This document shows positions 1 to 7,764 of a DNA stretch of 64,000 nt, one piece after another. Numbering within the stretch: position 1 is the stretch's first letter; the number at the start of each line of letters is the position of its first letter. The stretch is from positions 3,968,001-4,032,000 of the forward strand of contig NZ_VFMN01000001.1 of assembly GCF_006715055.1 (NCBI RefSeq), read 5' to 3'. The position numbers were made by a program, and so were the translations under genes. This DNA is from Lapillicoccus jejuensis (GTDB lineage: Bacteria > Actinomycetota > Actinomycetes > Actinomycetales > Dermatophilaceae). A model generated the notes under the pieces. The model was not told the DNA's origin. It was given only the letters and a program-made list of their open reading frames with translations, and searched no databases.

Positions 1-244
1 CTGCTGCCCGCAGGTGCGCCACCGCCACGGCGGTCGCGGAGTCCAGCAGCTCGCTCGACCCGGCCGCCGAGACCTCCTGCGCAGCGCTGTCCTCGCGCGG
101 CGCTCCGAACCCGGCCGACCACCCCGCCAGCTCCCCCAGCACGTCCCCGACCCGACGCCACGACCCCGCACCAGCAGACCCCGCACCACCAGGCGCGGCA
201 GCGGCGTCCGCCGCACCACGCTCCGGGGTCAGGTCCTCGTCCAT
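1..244 (-). CDS. Unidentified protein, N-terminal 81 residues (runs off window)
   Basis: The reading frame opens with ATG at 244 on the minus strand and stays open to the window edge, so the C-terminal part is missing. The visible protein is Ala/Gly-rich and low in complexity for about 45 residues, then reads as an amphipathic helix (SSELLDSATAVAVAHLRAA). That helix loosely resembles the start of the actinobacterial DUF222/13E12-HNH family, but no HNH motif is in view, so I do not assign a function. A TAGCGT hexamer lies exactly six bases before the ATG, the arrangement expected for a leaderless mRNA; this is the best evidence that the gene and its start are real. Confidence 0.5.
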   Translation of the reverse strand, partial: MDEDLTPERGAADAAAAPGGAGSAGAGSWRRVGDVLGELAGWSAGFGAPREDSAAQEVSAAGSSELLDSATAVAVAHLRAA

Positions 245-250
245 GTGCCA

Positions 251-256
251 ACGCTA
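251..256 (-). promoter_or_regulatory. -10 element, leaderless promoter of the edge gene
   Basis: The minus strand reads TAGCGT, then six bases, then the ATG at 244. A TTGGGC hexamer 16 bases further upstream could serve as the -35 element. The surrounding stretch (about 255-411) is less GC-rich than the window average and holds two similar CTGTTGC words but no gene. Confidence 0.5.
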
Positions 257-411
257 GACGCGACCACCGACAGCCCAAGCCGGCTGTTGCACGCCAATCC
301 CGCTGTTGCGCAGCCGAATTCGCCCCAGAGAACAATTCGGACGTCTCGTCACCCTGACCGACGCTTTGCTTGACACGGAGACACCCGCCGCCCTACACGA
401 GGGCGCCTGGG

Positions 412-417
412 TAGGTT
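412..417 (+). promoter_or_regulatory. -10 element of the 3-hydroxybutyrate dehydrogenase gene
   Basis: TAGGTT lies seven bases before the ATG at 425, so the transcript would begin at or next to the start codon. A TTG at 416 lies inside this element and is therefore unlikely to be the start. Confidence 0.5.
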
Positions 418-424
418 GGCCGGC

Positions 425-1189
425 ATGACGCAGGTCTCCCCCACCCAGCCCCTCGTCGGTCGTCGCGCGCTCGTCACGGGTGCCGCTTCGGGGATCGGCG
501 AGGCGATCGCCCGGCGCTTCGCCGAGGCCGGCGCCCACGTCGTCGCGGTCGACCTCGACGCAGACCGGCTCGCCCCGCTGGCTGAGCTCGACGACGTCGA
601 GACGGTCGCGATCGACCTCTCCGACCTCGACGGGCTCAGCGCCCTCCCGACCGACGTCGACATCCTCGTCAACAACGCCGGCATCCAGCACGTCGCCCCC
701 ATCGAGTCCTTCCCGCTCGACCGCTTCGACCTCATCCTGAGGCTCATGCTGGCCTCGCCGTTCCGGCTCGTGCGGCAGTCGCTGCCGCACATGTACGAGG
801 GCGGCTGGGGTCGGGTCGTCAACGTCTCCAGCGCTCACGGGCTGCGGGCCAGCGAGTTCAAGTCGGCGTACGTCACCGCGAAGCACGGCCTCGAGGGACT
901 GTCCAAGACGATCGCGCTGGAGGGGGCCCCGCACGGCGTGACGAGCAACTGCATCAACCCGGGCTACGTCCGGACCCCGTTGGTGGAGAAGCAGATCGCC
1001 GACCAGGCCGCGTCGCACGGGATCCCCGAGAGCGAGGTGCTCGACACCGTCATGCTCGCCTCCGCGGCCGTCAAACGGCTCGTCGAGCCGGAGGAGGTCG
1101 CCGAGCTCACGCTCTTCCTCTGCGGCTCCGCCTCCGCCTCGGTGACCGGCAGCTCGTTCGCCATGGACGGCGGCTGGACCGCCCACTGA
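425..1189 (+). CDS. 3-hydroxybutyrate dehydrogenase (SDR family)
   Basis: The 254-residue product is a classical short-chain dehydrogenase. The NAD-binding glycine motif TGAASGIG is near residue 19, NNAG near residue 82, and the catalytic set includes the Ser of NVSSAHG and the YVTAK Tyr/Lys pair. NAGIQHVAPIE, SAHGL, FKSAYV and the PGYVRTPLVEKQI stretch match D-3-hydroxybutyrate dehydrogenases, which interconvert 3-hydroxybutyrate and acetoacetate with NAD in the cytosol. Length is normal for the family. The ATG at 425 is chosen because a TAGGTT -10 lies seven bases upstream and no clear Shine-Dalgarno is present. It is convergent with the small gene ending at 1202. The acetoacetate link to the HMG-CoA-lyase-type gene about 5 kb away is suggestive. 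Confidence 0.85.
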   Translation: MTQVSPTQPLVGRRALVTGAASGIGEAIARRFAEAGAHVVAVDLDADRLAPLAELDDVETVAIDLSDLDGLSALPTDVDILVNNAGIQHVAPIESFPLDRFDLILRLMLASPFRLVRQSLPHMYEGGWGRVVNVSSAHGLRASEFKSAYVTAKHGLEGLSKTIALEGAPHGVTSNCINPGYVRTPLVEKQIADQAASHGIPESEVLDTVMLASAAVKRLVEPEEVAELTLFLCGSASASVTGSSFAMDGGWTAH

Positions 1190-1201
1190 GGCAGAGCGGC
1201 C

Positions 1202-1606
1202 TCAGCGGCCCCGGCAGTCCACCCAGGCCACCTGCGTCATGGCCGTGCCCGGGTCCGCGCCCGTCACCCACATGCCCCCGAAGACCACGGTCTGCTGCAC
1301 CCCGATCGTGCTCAGGCACTCGGGCCACCCCCGCTCGTGGAAGCTGCCGGCGGCGTCGTACCAGGACACGCTGGTCGCGGCGCCGAATCCCGCGCCGTCC
1401 ACGGTCGCGCTGAAGATGTGGTCGCCGACGTACGCCGTCGTCACGTAGGTGCTCGTCGTGACGGTCTTCGCCGTGCTCGCCCCCCACCCATAGCCGATGA
1501 GGCCCGCGACAGCGATCGCGCACGCGACCATGACCCGGCGTTGCCGGACCGACCGGCGCTCGGCGCGCGACGATCCCGTGGCCGGCACCAGCGACAACCT
1601 GCTCAT
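1202..1606 (-). CDS. Small single-pass membrane or secreted protein, unknown
   Basis: The 134-residue protein has a basic N-terminus (RAERRSVRQRR, residues 14-24), one hydrophobic segment (about residues 25-45) and a Thr/Val/Gly-rich exterior part with two cysteines (WPEC near the middle, VDC near the end) that could form a disulfide. I do not recognise a family. The ATG at 1606 is preceded by GGAG seven bases upstream. It follows the aldehyde dehydrogenase gene on the same strand at 71 bases distance, so it could be on the same transcript, but nothing in its sequence links it to that pathway. The orientation (anchored, outside C-terminus) is inferred from the positive N-terminal charge. Confidence 0.7.
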   Translation of the reverse strand: MSRLSLVPATGSSRAERRSVRQRRVMVACAIAVAGLIGYGWGASTAKTVTTSTYVTTAYVGDHIFSATVDGAGFGAATSVSWYDAAGSFHERGWPECLSTIGVQQTVVFGGMWVTGADPGTAMTQVAWVDCRGR

Positions 1607-1677
1607 CACTTCTCCGTCCGGCGAACGATCCGTTCGCCGCAGGATCGCACACACGCAGGCCCCGCGGGCCCGAGACG

Positions 1678-3204
1678 CTAGCCCAGCTTGAACGGGTCGC
1701 GCGTGCCGCCGGTCAGCTCGATGTAGACCGACTTGGTCTCCAGGTACTCGTCGACCGCGGCCGCGCCGTTCTCCCGCCCGATGCCGGACAGCTTGTAGCC
1801 GCCGAAGGGCATGTTCGGTGCGACGACGCGGTAGGCGTTGACCCACACCGTGCCCGCCTTGATCCGCGCCGCCACCCGGTGCGCGCGGTGGACGTCCTTG
1901 GTCCACACCGCTCCCGCCAGCCCGTACGGCGTGTCGTTGGCCAGCCGGACCGCCTCCTCCTCGTCCGAGAAGGTGTAGGCCGACAGTACCGGCCCGAAGA
2001 CCTCCTCGCGGACGATCGTGGCGCCCGGGTCGGCGACGACGACGGTCGGCCGGACGAACAGCCCGCCCAGCTCGGCGTTGGGCTCGCCACCGCACGCGAT
2101 CGTCTGCCCCTCCGCCTTGGCGCCCTCGAGGAACCCGAGGACCTTCTCGTACTGCGGCCGGTTCGCGACGGGGCCCATCTCGGTCTGCGGGTCGGTCGGG
2201 TCGCCCTGCTTGATCGCGTTGGCGCGCTCGACGACCTTGGCCACGAGCTCGTCCTTGATCGACTCGTGGACGATGAGCCGAGACCCCGCCATGCAGGTCT
2301 GCCCGGTCGCCGCGAACACCCCGGCGACGAGGCCGTTGGCGGCGGCGTCGAGATCGGCGTCGGCGAAGACGACCTGCGGGGACTTGCCCCCCAGCTCGAG
2401 GGTGACCTTGCGGATATTGGCCACCGCCGCCTGCGCGACCGCCGCCCCGGTCGCGGTCGACCCGGTGAACGCGACCTTGTCGACGCCCGGGTGCGCCGCG
2501 AGCGCCGCGCCGGTGTCGCGCGAAAGCCCGGTGACGACGTTGAGCACCCCCGCGGGCAGCCCGGCCTCGTGCAGCACCTCGGCGAACGCGACCGTCGACG
2601 CGGGCGAGTGCTCGGACGGCTTGACCACGCAGGTGCAGCCGGCGGCCAGCAGCGGTGCCAGCTTGAAGGTCAGCAGCAGGAGCGGGCTGTTCCACGGCGT
2701 GATGGCGCCGACGACCCCGACCGGCTCGCGCACGGTGTAGCCGAAGTAGGTCTGCGGGGCGAGCTGCGGGACGGTGCGGCCCTCGAGCTTGTCGGCGAGA
2801 CCGGCGAAGTAGAGGTACCACTGGCCGAGCCCCTGGAGCTGGCCGAGCATCTCGCGCATGAGCTTGCCCGAGTCGCGCACCTCGAGCAGCGCCAGCCGCT
2901 CGGCGTTGGCGGTGACGCCGTCGGCGACCTTGCGCAGCACGGCAGCCCGTTGGAAGCCGGTCATCTGCCCCCACTCCCCCTCGAACGCGGCGCGCGCCGA
3001 GGCGACGGCCCGGTCGACGTCCTGCGGGCCGCCGTCGGCGACCCGCGCCCAGGCGCGCCCCGTGTAGGGGTTCTGCGACTCGAAGGTGCGCCCCGAGGCC
3101 GCGTCCACGCTCCGCCCGTCGATGAACAGGCGGAAGGTCTCCAGCTCCTCCGCGCCCGCACCGTCGCCCGGGCTGGTCCTCTGCGAGGTGGTGTCGACGG
3201 TCAT
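1678..3204 (-). CDS. NAD(P)-dependent aldehyde dehydrogenase
   Basis: This 508-residue protein is a full-length ALDH-superfamily enzyme that oxidises an aldehyde to a carboxylate. The cofactor-binding TPWNSP is near residue 165, the KPSEHSP segment follows, the general base Glu sits in LELGGKSP (about 265) and the catalytic Cys in GQTCMAG (about 300); EEVFGPV and the FGGYKLSGIGRE C-terminal motif are present. ATG at 3204 has AAGGAG eight bases upstream; a GTG nine bases earlier overlaps that ribosome site and is rejected. The AraC gene lies 140 bases upstream on the same strand. The substrate cannot be read from sequence; the neighbouring CoA-transferase and lyase suggest a short-chain organic acid route. 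Confidence 0.9.
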   Translation of the reverse strand: MTVDTTSQRTSPGDGAGAEELETFRLFIDGRSVDAASGRTFESQNPYTGRAWARVADGGPQDVDRAVASARAAFEGEWGQMTGFQRAAVLRKVADGVTANAERLALLEVRDSGKLMREMLGQLQGLGQWYLYFAGLADKLEGRTVPQLAPQTYFGYTVREPVGVVGAITPWNSPLLLLTFKLAPLLAAGCTCVVKPSEHSPASTVAFAEVLHEAGLPAGVLNVVTGLSRDTGAALAAHPGVDKVAFTGSTATGAAVAQAAVANIRKVTLELGGKSPQVVFADADLDAAANGLVAGVFAATGQTCMAGSRLIVHESIKDELVAKVVERANAIKQGDPTDPQTEMGPVANRPQYEKVLGFLEGAKAEGQTIACGGEPNAELGGLFVRPTVVVADPGATIVREEVFGPVLSAYTFSDEEEAVRLANDTPYGLAGAVWTKDVHRAHRVAARIKAGTVWVNAYRVVAPNMPFGGYKLSGIGRENGAAAVDEYLETKSVYIELTGGTRDPFKLG

Positions 3205-3323
3205 GACGCGCACTCCTTAGTGGCCGGTGCCGGCGCGGTCCCCGCCGGTCCCCTCACGCTAGGTCAGGCCTGCGACACCGGCTATCCCCTCACGGCGCGT
3301 CTCCGACCGCTCAGCGCGACCCG

Positions 3324-3343
3324 CCGTACGGGGCGCCGTACGG
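3324..3343. repeat. Paired CCGTACGG palindromes in the ALDH-AraC gap
   Basis: Two copies of the self-complementary octamer CCGTACGG occur 12 bases apart, just before the AraC stop codon. The same octamer recurs at several other gene borders in this window. It can form a short stem, but there is no T-run typical of a factor-independent terminator. Confidence 0.5.
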
Positions 3344-3344
3344 C

Positions 3345-4316
3345 TCAGCGGTGCAGCGTCTGGTTCGGCAGCTCGTGGAACTGCGCGCGGTACTGCTGCG
3401 CGAAGCGCGACTGGTGGAAGAACCCCCACCGCGTGGCGATGTCGGTGACCCGCGCCGTCGTCGGGTCGCCGGCGAGCAGCTCGGCCCGCACGTTGGCGAG
3501 CCGGACCCGGCGCACGTAGGCCATGGGGGACTCGCCCACCTGGTCCTTGAAGGCCGCGTGCAGCGTCCGCACGCTGACGCAGGCCACCCGGGCGAGCACC
3601 TCCGGGATGAGGTCCTCCGCGGCGTGCTCCTCGACGTAGCGCAGCACCGGCGCCAGCCGGCCCACCCGCTGCCGGTCGCCCTCCCCGGCGAGGGCGTCGC
3701 TGAACTGGTGCCGGCCCGCGAGGAGCAGCTGGGTCAGCACGTAGGACTCCAGCTGGCGGCGCGCGATGGCCGAGTCCGCCAGCCCGCCCGGCTGGTCCAG
3801 CTCGGTCGCCAGGAGCTGCACGGCGCGCAGCAGGCTCGGTCCCGAACCGACGTCCAGCCCGAGCTGGAGGTCGAAGTCGACGACCTCCGCGACCGGACGG
3901 CCGAGCAGGTCGGCCAGGTGCGACTCGAGCGTCGCGCGCGGCACCTTGAGGATGAGCTGCTCGGCGTCGGGCGCCCAGCGGACCGTCGTCTCCTCGTCGG
4001 GCAGCAGCACGGTCCCGCTCCGCCCCGCGGTCGTGGCGGCCTGCGCGCCGTCGCTGCGCACGGCCCGGGTGCTCCCGACGACGGTGAGGTTGACGTGGTA
4101 GCAGGTCTGGGTCGGCGGCATCGACAGCTCGGTCTCGGCCTGGTACGTGAGGAACCCGAGGGTCAGCACCCGGTCCGTGACGGCGTTCAGCCGCATGTCG
4201 AGGGCCTCGGTGCGCCCCTCGAGCCGGTGCGGCAGGTAGACCTTCGTGACGGCGTCACGCGCCTCCTCGAGGCTGGTCGTGTGGACGACCGGCGCCGACG
4301 ACAGGTACTCCCGCAC
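3345..4316 (-). CDS. AraC-family transcriptional regulator
   Basis: The 323-residue protein has an N-terminal effector-sensing region of the AraC-binding-like type (about residues 1-200) and a C-terminal AraC/XylS double helix-turn-helix (about 220-323) with typical signatures: LARVACVSVRTLHAAFKDQVGESPMAYVRRVRL and then DIATRWGFFHQSRFAQQYRAQF; each is given here only as a landmark. The GTG at 4316 is chosen because GAGGAGG lies seven to ten bases upstream. It lies between the ALDH gene and the CoA-transferase/lyase pair, all on one strand, so it is the likely local regulator, probably activating in response to a pathway metabolite. The inducer is unknown. Confidence 0.85.
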   Translation of the reverse strand: MREYLSSAPVVHTTSLEEARDAVTKVYLPHRLEGRTEALDMRLNAVTDRVLTLGFLTYQAETELSMPPTQTCYHVNLTVVGSTRAVRSDGAQAATTAGRSGTVLLPDEETTVRWAPDAEQLILKVPRATLESHLADLLGRPVAEVVDFDLQLGLDVGSGPSLLRAVQLLATELDQPGGLADSAIARRQLESYVLTQLLLAGRHQFSDALAGEGDRQRVGRLAPVLRYVEEHAAEDLIPEVLARVACVSVRTLHAAFKDQVGESPMAYVRRVRLANVRAELLAGDPTTARVTDIATRWGFFHQSRFAQQYRAQFHELPNQTLHR

Positions 4317-4380
4317 GCGCGCTCCTCCTCGGGCTCGACCTCGGGCTCGACCCGGGGAGTCTAAGCAGACGGCGCCGCCG

Positions 4381-5616
4381 TCACCCGCGTGGCCGCCCGA
4401 GGATCCGCGTGAGGACGTCGTCGGTGTGCTCCCCGAGGTCCGGTCCGGGGTGCCCGACCGGCAGCGACGTCGGCCCGAGCAGCGGCACGACTCCGGGGAA
4501 GGCGACGTCCCGCACCTCGCCGGCGACGTCGACCGGGACCTCCTGCACCATCCCGCGGACCCGGTAGTGCTCGTCGTCGGCGATGTCGGCGGCGGTGAGG
4601 ATCGGCCCCGCCGGCACCCCGGCGTCGTCGAGGACGTCGAGCGCCTCGTCGCGCGGCAGCGTCCGCGTCCACGCCGCGATCGCCTCGTCGAGCTCGTCAC
4701 GCCGGTCCCACCGCGCCGCGTTGCGAGCGAGGCTCTCGTCCTCGGCGAGGTCCCGTCGCCCGATCGCCGTCATCAGCCGGCGGAAGATCGAGTCGGCGTT
4801 GCCGGCGATGATCACCCAGAGGTCGTCGGCGCACGGGTAGGCGTTCGACGGCGCGATGCCCTGCATCCGACCACCACTGCGGGTGCGCAGCACCTCGTGC
4901 GCCGACCAGTCCGGCACGAGGGACTCCATCATCGAGAAGACGGCCTCGTGCAGCGCGACGTCGACGGCCCGCGCGTCCGGACCCACCGCGGCGGCTCCGG
5001 CCGCCCGGCGGCGTTCCCGGTCGAGCAGCGACATGACGACCCCGAAGGCGGCGTAGAGGCCCGCGATGGAGTCGCCGATCGACACACCGACCCGGGCGGG
5101 CGGGCGGTCGGGGTCCCCGACGAGGTCGCGCATGCCGCCGTACGCCTCGGCGACGGCGGCGAAGCCCGGTCGCTGCGAGAGCGGCCCGGTCTGCCCGAAG
5201 GCGGAGACCCGGGCGACGACGAGCTCGGGGTTGGAGGCGGTGAGGGTCGCCGCGTCCAGGCCCCAGCGGTCGAGGGTGCCGGGCCGGAAGTTCTCGACCA
5301 GCGCGTCGCAGACGTGGACGAGGTCGAGCACCGTGCGCTGCCCCTCCTCGGTCTTGAGGTCGAGCTCGACGGACAGCTTCCCGCGGTTGACGGTCCGATA
5401 GAGCATCGAGGTGTCGCCGGCGAAGAGCCGCCAGTTGCGCAGCTCGTCCCCGGTCCCCGGCCGCTCGATCTTGATCACCTCGGCGCCGAAGTCGGCCAGC
5501 AGGCGCCCCGCGGTCGGCGCGGCGATGAAGTTGCCCAGCTCGAGGACACGGAGCCCGGCCAGCGGCCGCTGGACGTCGAACGGACCGGCGTGCGGCGCCC
5601 CGTACGGCGTGCTCAC
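4381..5616 (-). CDS. CaiB/BaiF-type CoA-transferase (class III)
   Basis: The 411-residue product begins with the family's [30 protein letters not shown] core (about residues 20-50), continues with RNKR-like [12 protein letters not shown], and has the catalytic aspartate in VSIGDSIAG (about residue 170). Class III transferases move CoA between a CoA thioester and a free acid through an aspartyl-CoA anhydride. The GTG start overlaps the stop of the upstream lyase gene by four bases (GTGA), a sign of translational coupling, so both proteins probably act in one route. A human relative of this family (SUGCT) uses succinyl-CoA to activate HMG and glutarate; whether this enzyme does the same is inference. 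Confidence 0.88.
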   Translation of the reverse strand: MSTPYGAPHAGPFDVQRPLAGLRVLELGNFIAAPTAGRLLADFGAEVIKIERPGTGDELRNWRLFAGDTSMLYRTVNRGKLSVELDLKTEEGQRTVLDLVHVCDALVENFRPGTLDRWGLDAATLTASNPELVVARVSAFGQTGPLSQRPGFAAVAEAYGGMRDLVGDPDRPPARVGVSIGDSIAGLYAAFGVVMSLLDRERRRAAGAAAVGPDARAVDVALHEAVFSMMESLVPDWSAHEVLRTRSGGRMQGIAPSNAYPCADDLWVIIAGNADSIFRRLMTAIGRRDLAEDESLARNAARWDRRDELDEAIAAWTRTLPRDEALDVLDDAGVPAGPILTAADIADDEHYRVRGMVQEVPVDVAGEVRDVAFPGVVPLLGPTSLPVGHPGPDLGEHTDDVLTRILGRPRG

Positions 5617-6563
5617 GCCCGCACCGCCCGCTCGACCGGGTCCGGCGCGTCGCCCGCCCGCCCCAGCTGGGCGGTCACCGGGGTGCCGACCTGCTCGGCG
5701 AGCCAGCGCGCGGACGCGTCGGCCGCCGCGAGGTCGAGCCGCTCCGGCCCGCTCGCCGCGACCCCGCCGTGGCGCAGCAGGTAGGCCAGGTCCTCGGTCG
5801 CGATGTTGCCGGTCGCCGCCGGGGCGAACGGGCACCCCCCGAACCCGCCGAGCGACGCGTCCAGCGCGAGCCGCTGCCCGGCGTCGCGCCGTTGCGTCGC
5901 GGCGGCCCACGCGTTGGCGTAGCCGGTGTTGCGGGTGTTGTGGAAGTGCCAGCGCAGCGCGGGGACGCGGGCGTCGCCCCGCACCAGCCCGGCCAGCGCG
6001 GCGACCTGGTCCGGCGTGCCGACGCCGACCGTGTCGGCGAACGCGAGCTCGTCGAGACCCAGGTCCAGGACGCGGTCGGTGACCTCGCGCACTCGCTCCA
6101 GCGGCACCGCTCCCGTGAACGGGCAGCCGAAGGCCACGGCGAGGGTCACCGTCACGCTCATCCCCGCCTCACGGGCGACGCCGACGGCGCCGGCGGCCTG
6201 CTCGACGAGGGCCGCCGTCGACGCGCCCTGGTTGCGCTCGGCGAACGCGTCGGTGACGGGGACGACGACGTTGACCTCGGTGCACGCGGTGAGCGCGGCC
6301 CGCTCCGCGCCGCGGCGGTTGAGGACGAGCCCGATGTAGGTGACGTCGTCGCGACGGGGCACCTGGGCCATGACCTCCTCGGCGCCGGCCATCTGCGGCA
6401 CCCGGTCGGGACGCACGAAGCTGACGGCCTCGAGGCGTCGTACGCCGAGAGCGAGGAGGCGGGTGATCAGCTCGACGCGCGTCCCGACCGGCAGCGTGCG
6501 GGCCTCGTTCTGCAGCCCGTCCCGCGGGCCCACCTCGACGAGCTCGACCGGTGACGCGGGCAT
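5613..6563 (-). CDS. HMG-CoA lyase-family enzyme
   Basis: This 316-residue TIM-barrel protein has [12 protein letters not shown] at residues 8-19, [10 protein letters not shown] (metal-binding His pair, about 200) and the catalytic loop [15 protein letters not shown] (about 235-250) with its conserved Cys. These are the signatures of 3-hydroxy-3-methylglutaryl-CoA lyase, which cleaves HMG-CoA to acetyl-CoA and acetoacetate. Related enzymes act on citramalyl-CoA-type substrates, so the exact substrate is not certain. ATG at 6563 has GAGGAGG seven bases upstream. It heads a two-gene operon with the CoA-transferase (four-base overlap). The expected product acetoacetate is the substrate of the dehydrogenase encoded at 425. 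Confidence 0.85.
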   Translation of the reverse strand: MPASPVELVEVGPRDGLQNEARTLPVGTRVELITRLLALGVRRLEAVSFVRPDRVPQMAGAEEVMAQVPRRDDVTYIGLVLNRRGAERAALTACTEVNVVVPVTDAFAERNQGASTAALVEQAAGAVGVAREAGMSVTVTLAVAFGCPFTGAVPLERVREVTDRVLDLGLDELAFADTVGVGTPDQVAALAGLVRGDARVPALRWHFHNTRNTGYANAWAAATQRRDAGQRLALDASLGGFGGCPFAPAATGNIATEDLAYLLRHGGVAASGPERLDLAAADASARWLAEQVGTPVTAQLGRAGDAPDPVERAVRA

Positions 6564-6710
6564 GGCGGGTCCTCCTCGGGTGACGGGTGACCACGAGTCT
6601 CGTCGCCTGGCCGCGGCGCCTCTATCCGGCCCGTGCACAGCGGTATCCGCTGGATGCCGATTGTGCTCGCAGCCCTCGACGTCGACGCTCCCGGCCGCCA
6701 TCATCGCGCC

Positions 6711-7619
6711 ATGGACTACGCCGAGGCCCGCGCCGCCTTCTTCGCGCCCCGTGAGGGCGAGACCCAGCCGCTGGGCTGGACCACGCCTGCCCGTCGCCTG
6801 CGCGACGCCATCGAGCCGATCGCCACCGTCTGCTTCTGGAGCGAACCCTCGTACGACGCCGCCGCCGCGCGCGGCCTCGACTTCCTCTCCGGCTACGTCT
6901 GGGGGCGCTCGAGCGTGCTGGGCGAGCCCGAGGGGGCGGTCGCCGCGGCGGCGTTCGGCGTCTTCGCGCCCGGGCTGGTCGCCGACCTGTACGACGCCGG
7001 CCGCGCCGCCTGCTCGCTCACCGACGTCCGCGCCGCCCGCGTCGAGGGCGTCACCGCGGCGCTGACCCAGGCCGTCGGCGACCCGGCGGGCACCGAGGGG
7101 CTGGCGGAGACGACGGCCGCCCTCGAGGCCGCGGGCGACGCGGCGTCGCCCCTGGGGCGGCCGTTCTTCGCCGGGTGGGGGGCGCAGCCGGTGCCGGACG
7201 AGCCGTGGGCCCGGCTGTGGCGCGCGACCTCCCGGCTGCGCGAGCTGCGCGGCGACAGCCACCTCGCCGCGCTCGTCGGCGAGGGCGTCGACGGGATCCA
7301 GGCCAACGTGCTGACCGAGCTGTGGGTCGGCTGGGACCTGTTGTCCTACACCGGTTCCCGCGCGTGGGACCCCGAGCTCATGGCGTCGGCCGTCGCCGGC
7401 CTGGAGCAGCGCGGACTCGTCGCGGACGGCGCGCTGACCGACGCCGGCCGCGAGCTGCGCGATCGCCTCGAGGCCGAGACCGACCGAGCCGTGCAGCCCG
7501 TCATCGACGCCCTCGGCGACGACCTCGACGCCCACGTCGAGCGGCTCGAGCGGTGGTCGTCGGCCGTCATCGAGCGCGGCTGGTTCCCGCCGGACCCGTA
7601 CAAGCGCGCCGCCGGCTGA
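6711..7619 (+). CDS. SCO6745-family helix-turn-helix-like protein
   Basis: The 302-residue protein resembles the actinobacterial SCO6745 family: start MDYAEARAAFFAPREG, ARRLRDAIEPIATVCFWS, the GYVWGRSSVLGEP segment (about residues 60-75) and a C-terminal winged-helix-like part (LEQRGLVADGALTDAGRELRDRLE). The family's role is not established. The protein is soluble, with no signal or membrane segment. The ATG at 6711 lies six bases after CATCAT, a weak match to a leaderless -10; I see no Shine-Dalgarno. It is divergent from the HMG-CoA-lyase gene and convergent with the alcohol dehydrogenase gene, separated from it by the repeat array at 7631-7762. Confidence 0.75.
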   Translation: MDYAEARAAFFAPREGETQPLGWTTPARRLRDAIEPIATVCFWSEPSYDAAAARGLDFLSGYVWGRSSVLGEPEGAVAAAAFGVFAPGLVADLYDAGRAACSLTDVRAARVEGVTAALTQAVGDPAGTEGLAETTAALEAAGDAASPLGRPFFAGWGAQPVPDEPWARLWRATSRLRELRGDSHLAALVGEGVDGIQANVLTELWVGWDLLSYTGSRAWDPELMASAVAGLEQRGLVADGALTDAGRELRDRLEAETDRAVQPVIDALGDDLDAHVERLERWSSAVIERGWFPPDPYKRAAG

Positions 7620-7630
7620 CTCCGTACGGG

Positions 7631-7762
7631 CTGCTGCGGGCGCGGGACGTCGACGTCACCCCCGGCAAGCTGACTGCTGCGGGAACGGGACGTCGACGTC
7701 ACCCCCCGGATCCGGACTGCTGCGGGGCAGGGACGTCGACGTCCCTGCCCCGCAGCAGTCCG
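7631..7762. repeat. Three tandem 43-bp repeats in a convergent intergenic gap
   Basis: CTGCTGCGGG starts at 7631, 7674 and 7717, exactly 43 bases apart. Each unit carries CTGCTGCGGG, a few variable bases, then GGGACGTCGACGTC, whose GACGTCGACGTC is itself self-complementary. The third unit continues into its own reverse complement. There is no gene in this 145-base gap. Confidence 0.9.
7713..7762. terminator. 50-bp perfect palindrome, likely bidirectional terminator
   Basis: Positions 7713-7737 are the exact reverse complement of 7738-7762, with no loop or mismatch; the arms start CGGACTGCTG and end CAGCAGTCCG. It lies between the stop at 7619 (plus) and the stop at 7765 (minus), so it would fold in both read-through RNAs. 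The size is far larger than an ordinary terminator stem. Confidence 0.75.
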
Positions 7763-7764
7763 CG

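Noticed and set aside
3205-3213. GTG at 3213 as the aldehyde dehydrogenase start
   Set aside because: It overlaps the AAGGAG ribosome site that serves the ATG at 3204.
1879-3519. 546-residue plus-strand frame opposite the aldehyde dehydrogenase
   Set aside because: Antisense shadow of a full-length enzyme with all catalytic motifs; no independent evidence.
7713-7762. Integron attC site or phage attachment site
   Set aside because: There is no integrase, no core-site sequence and no tRNA; the palindrome is loopless and part of a 43-bp array.
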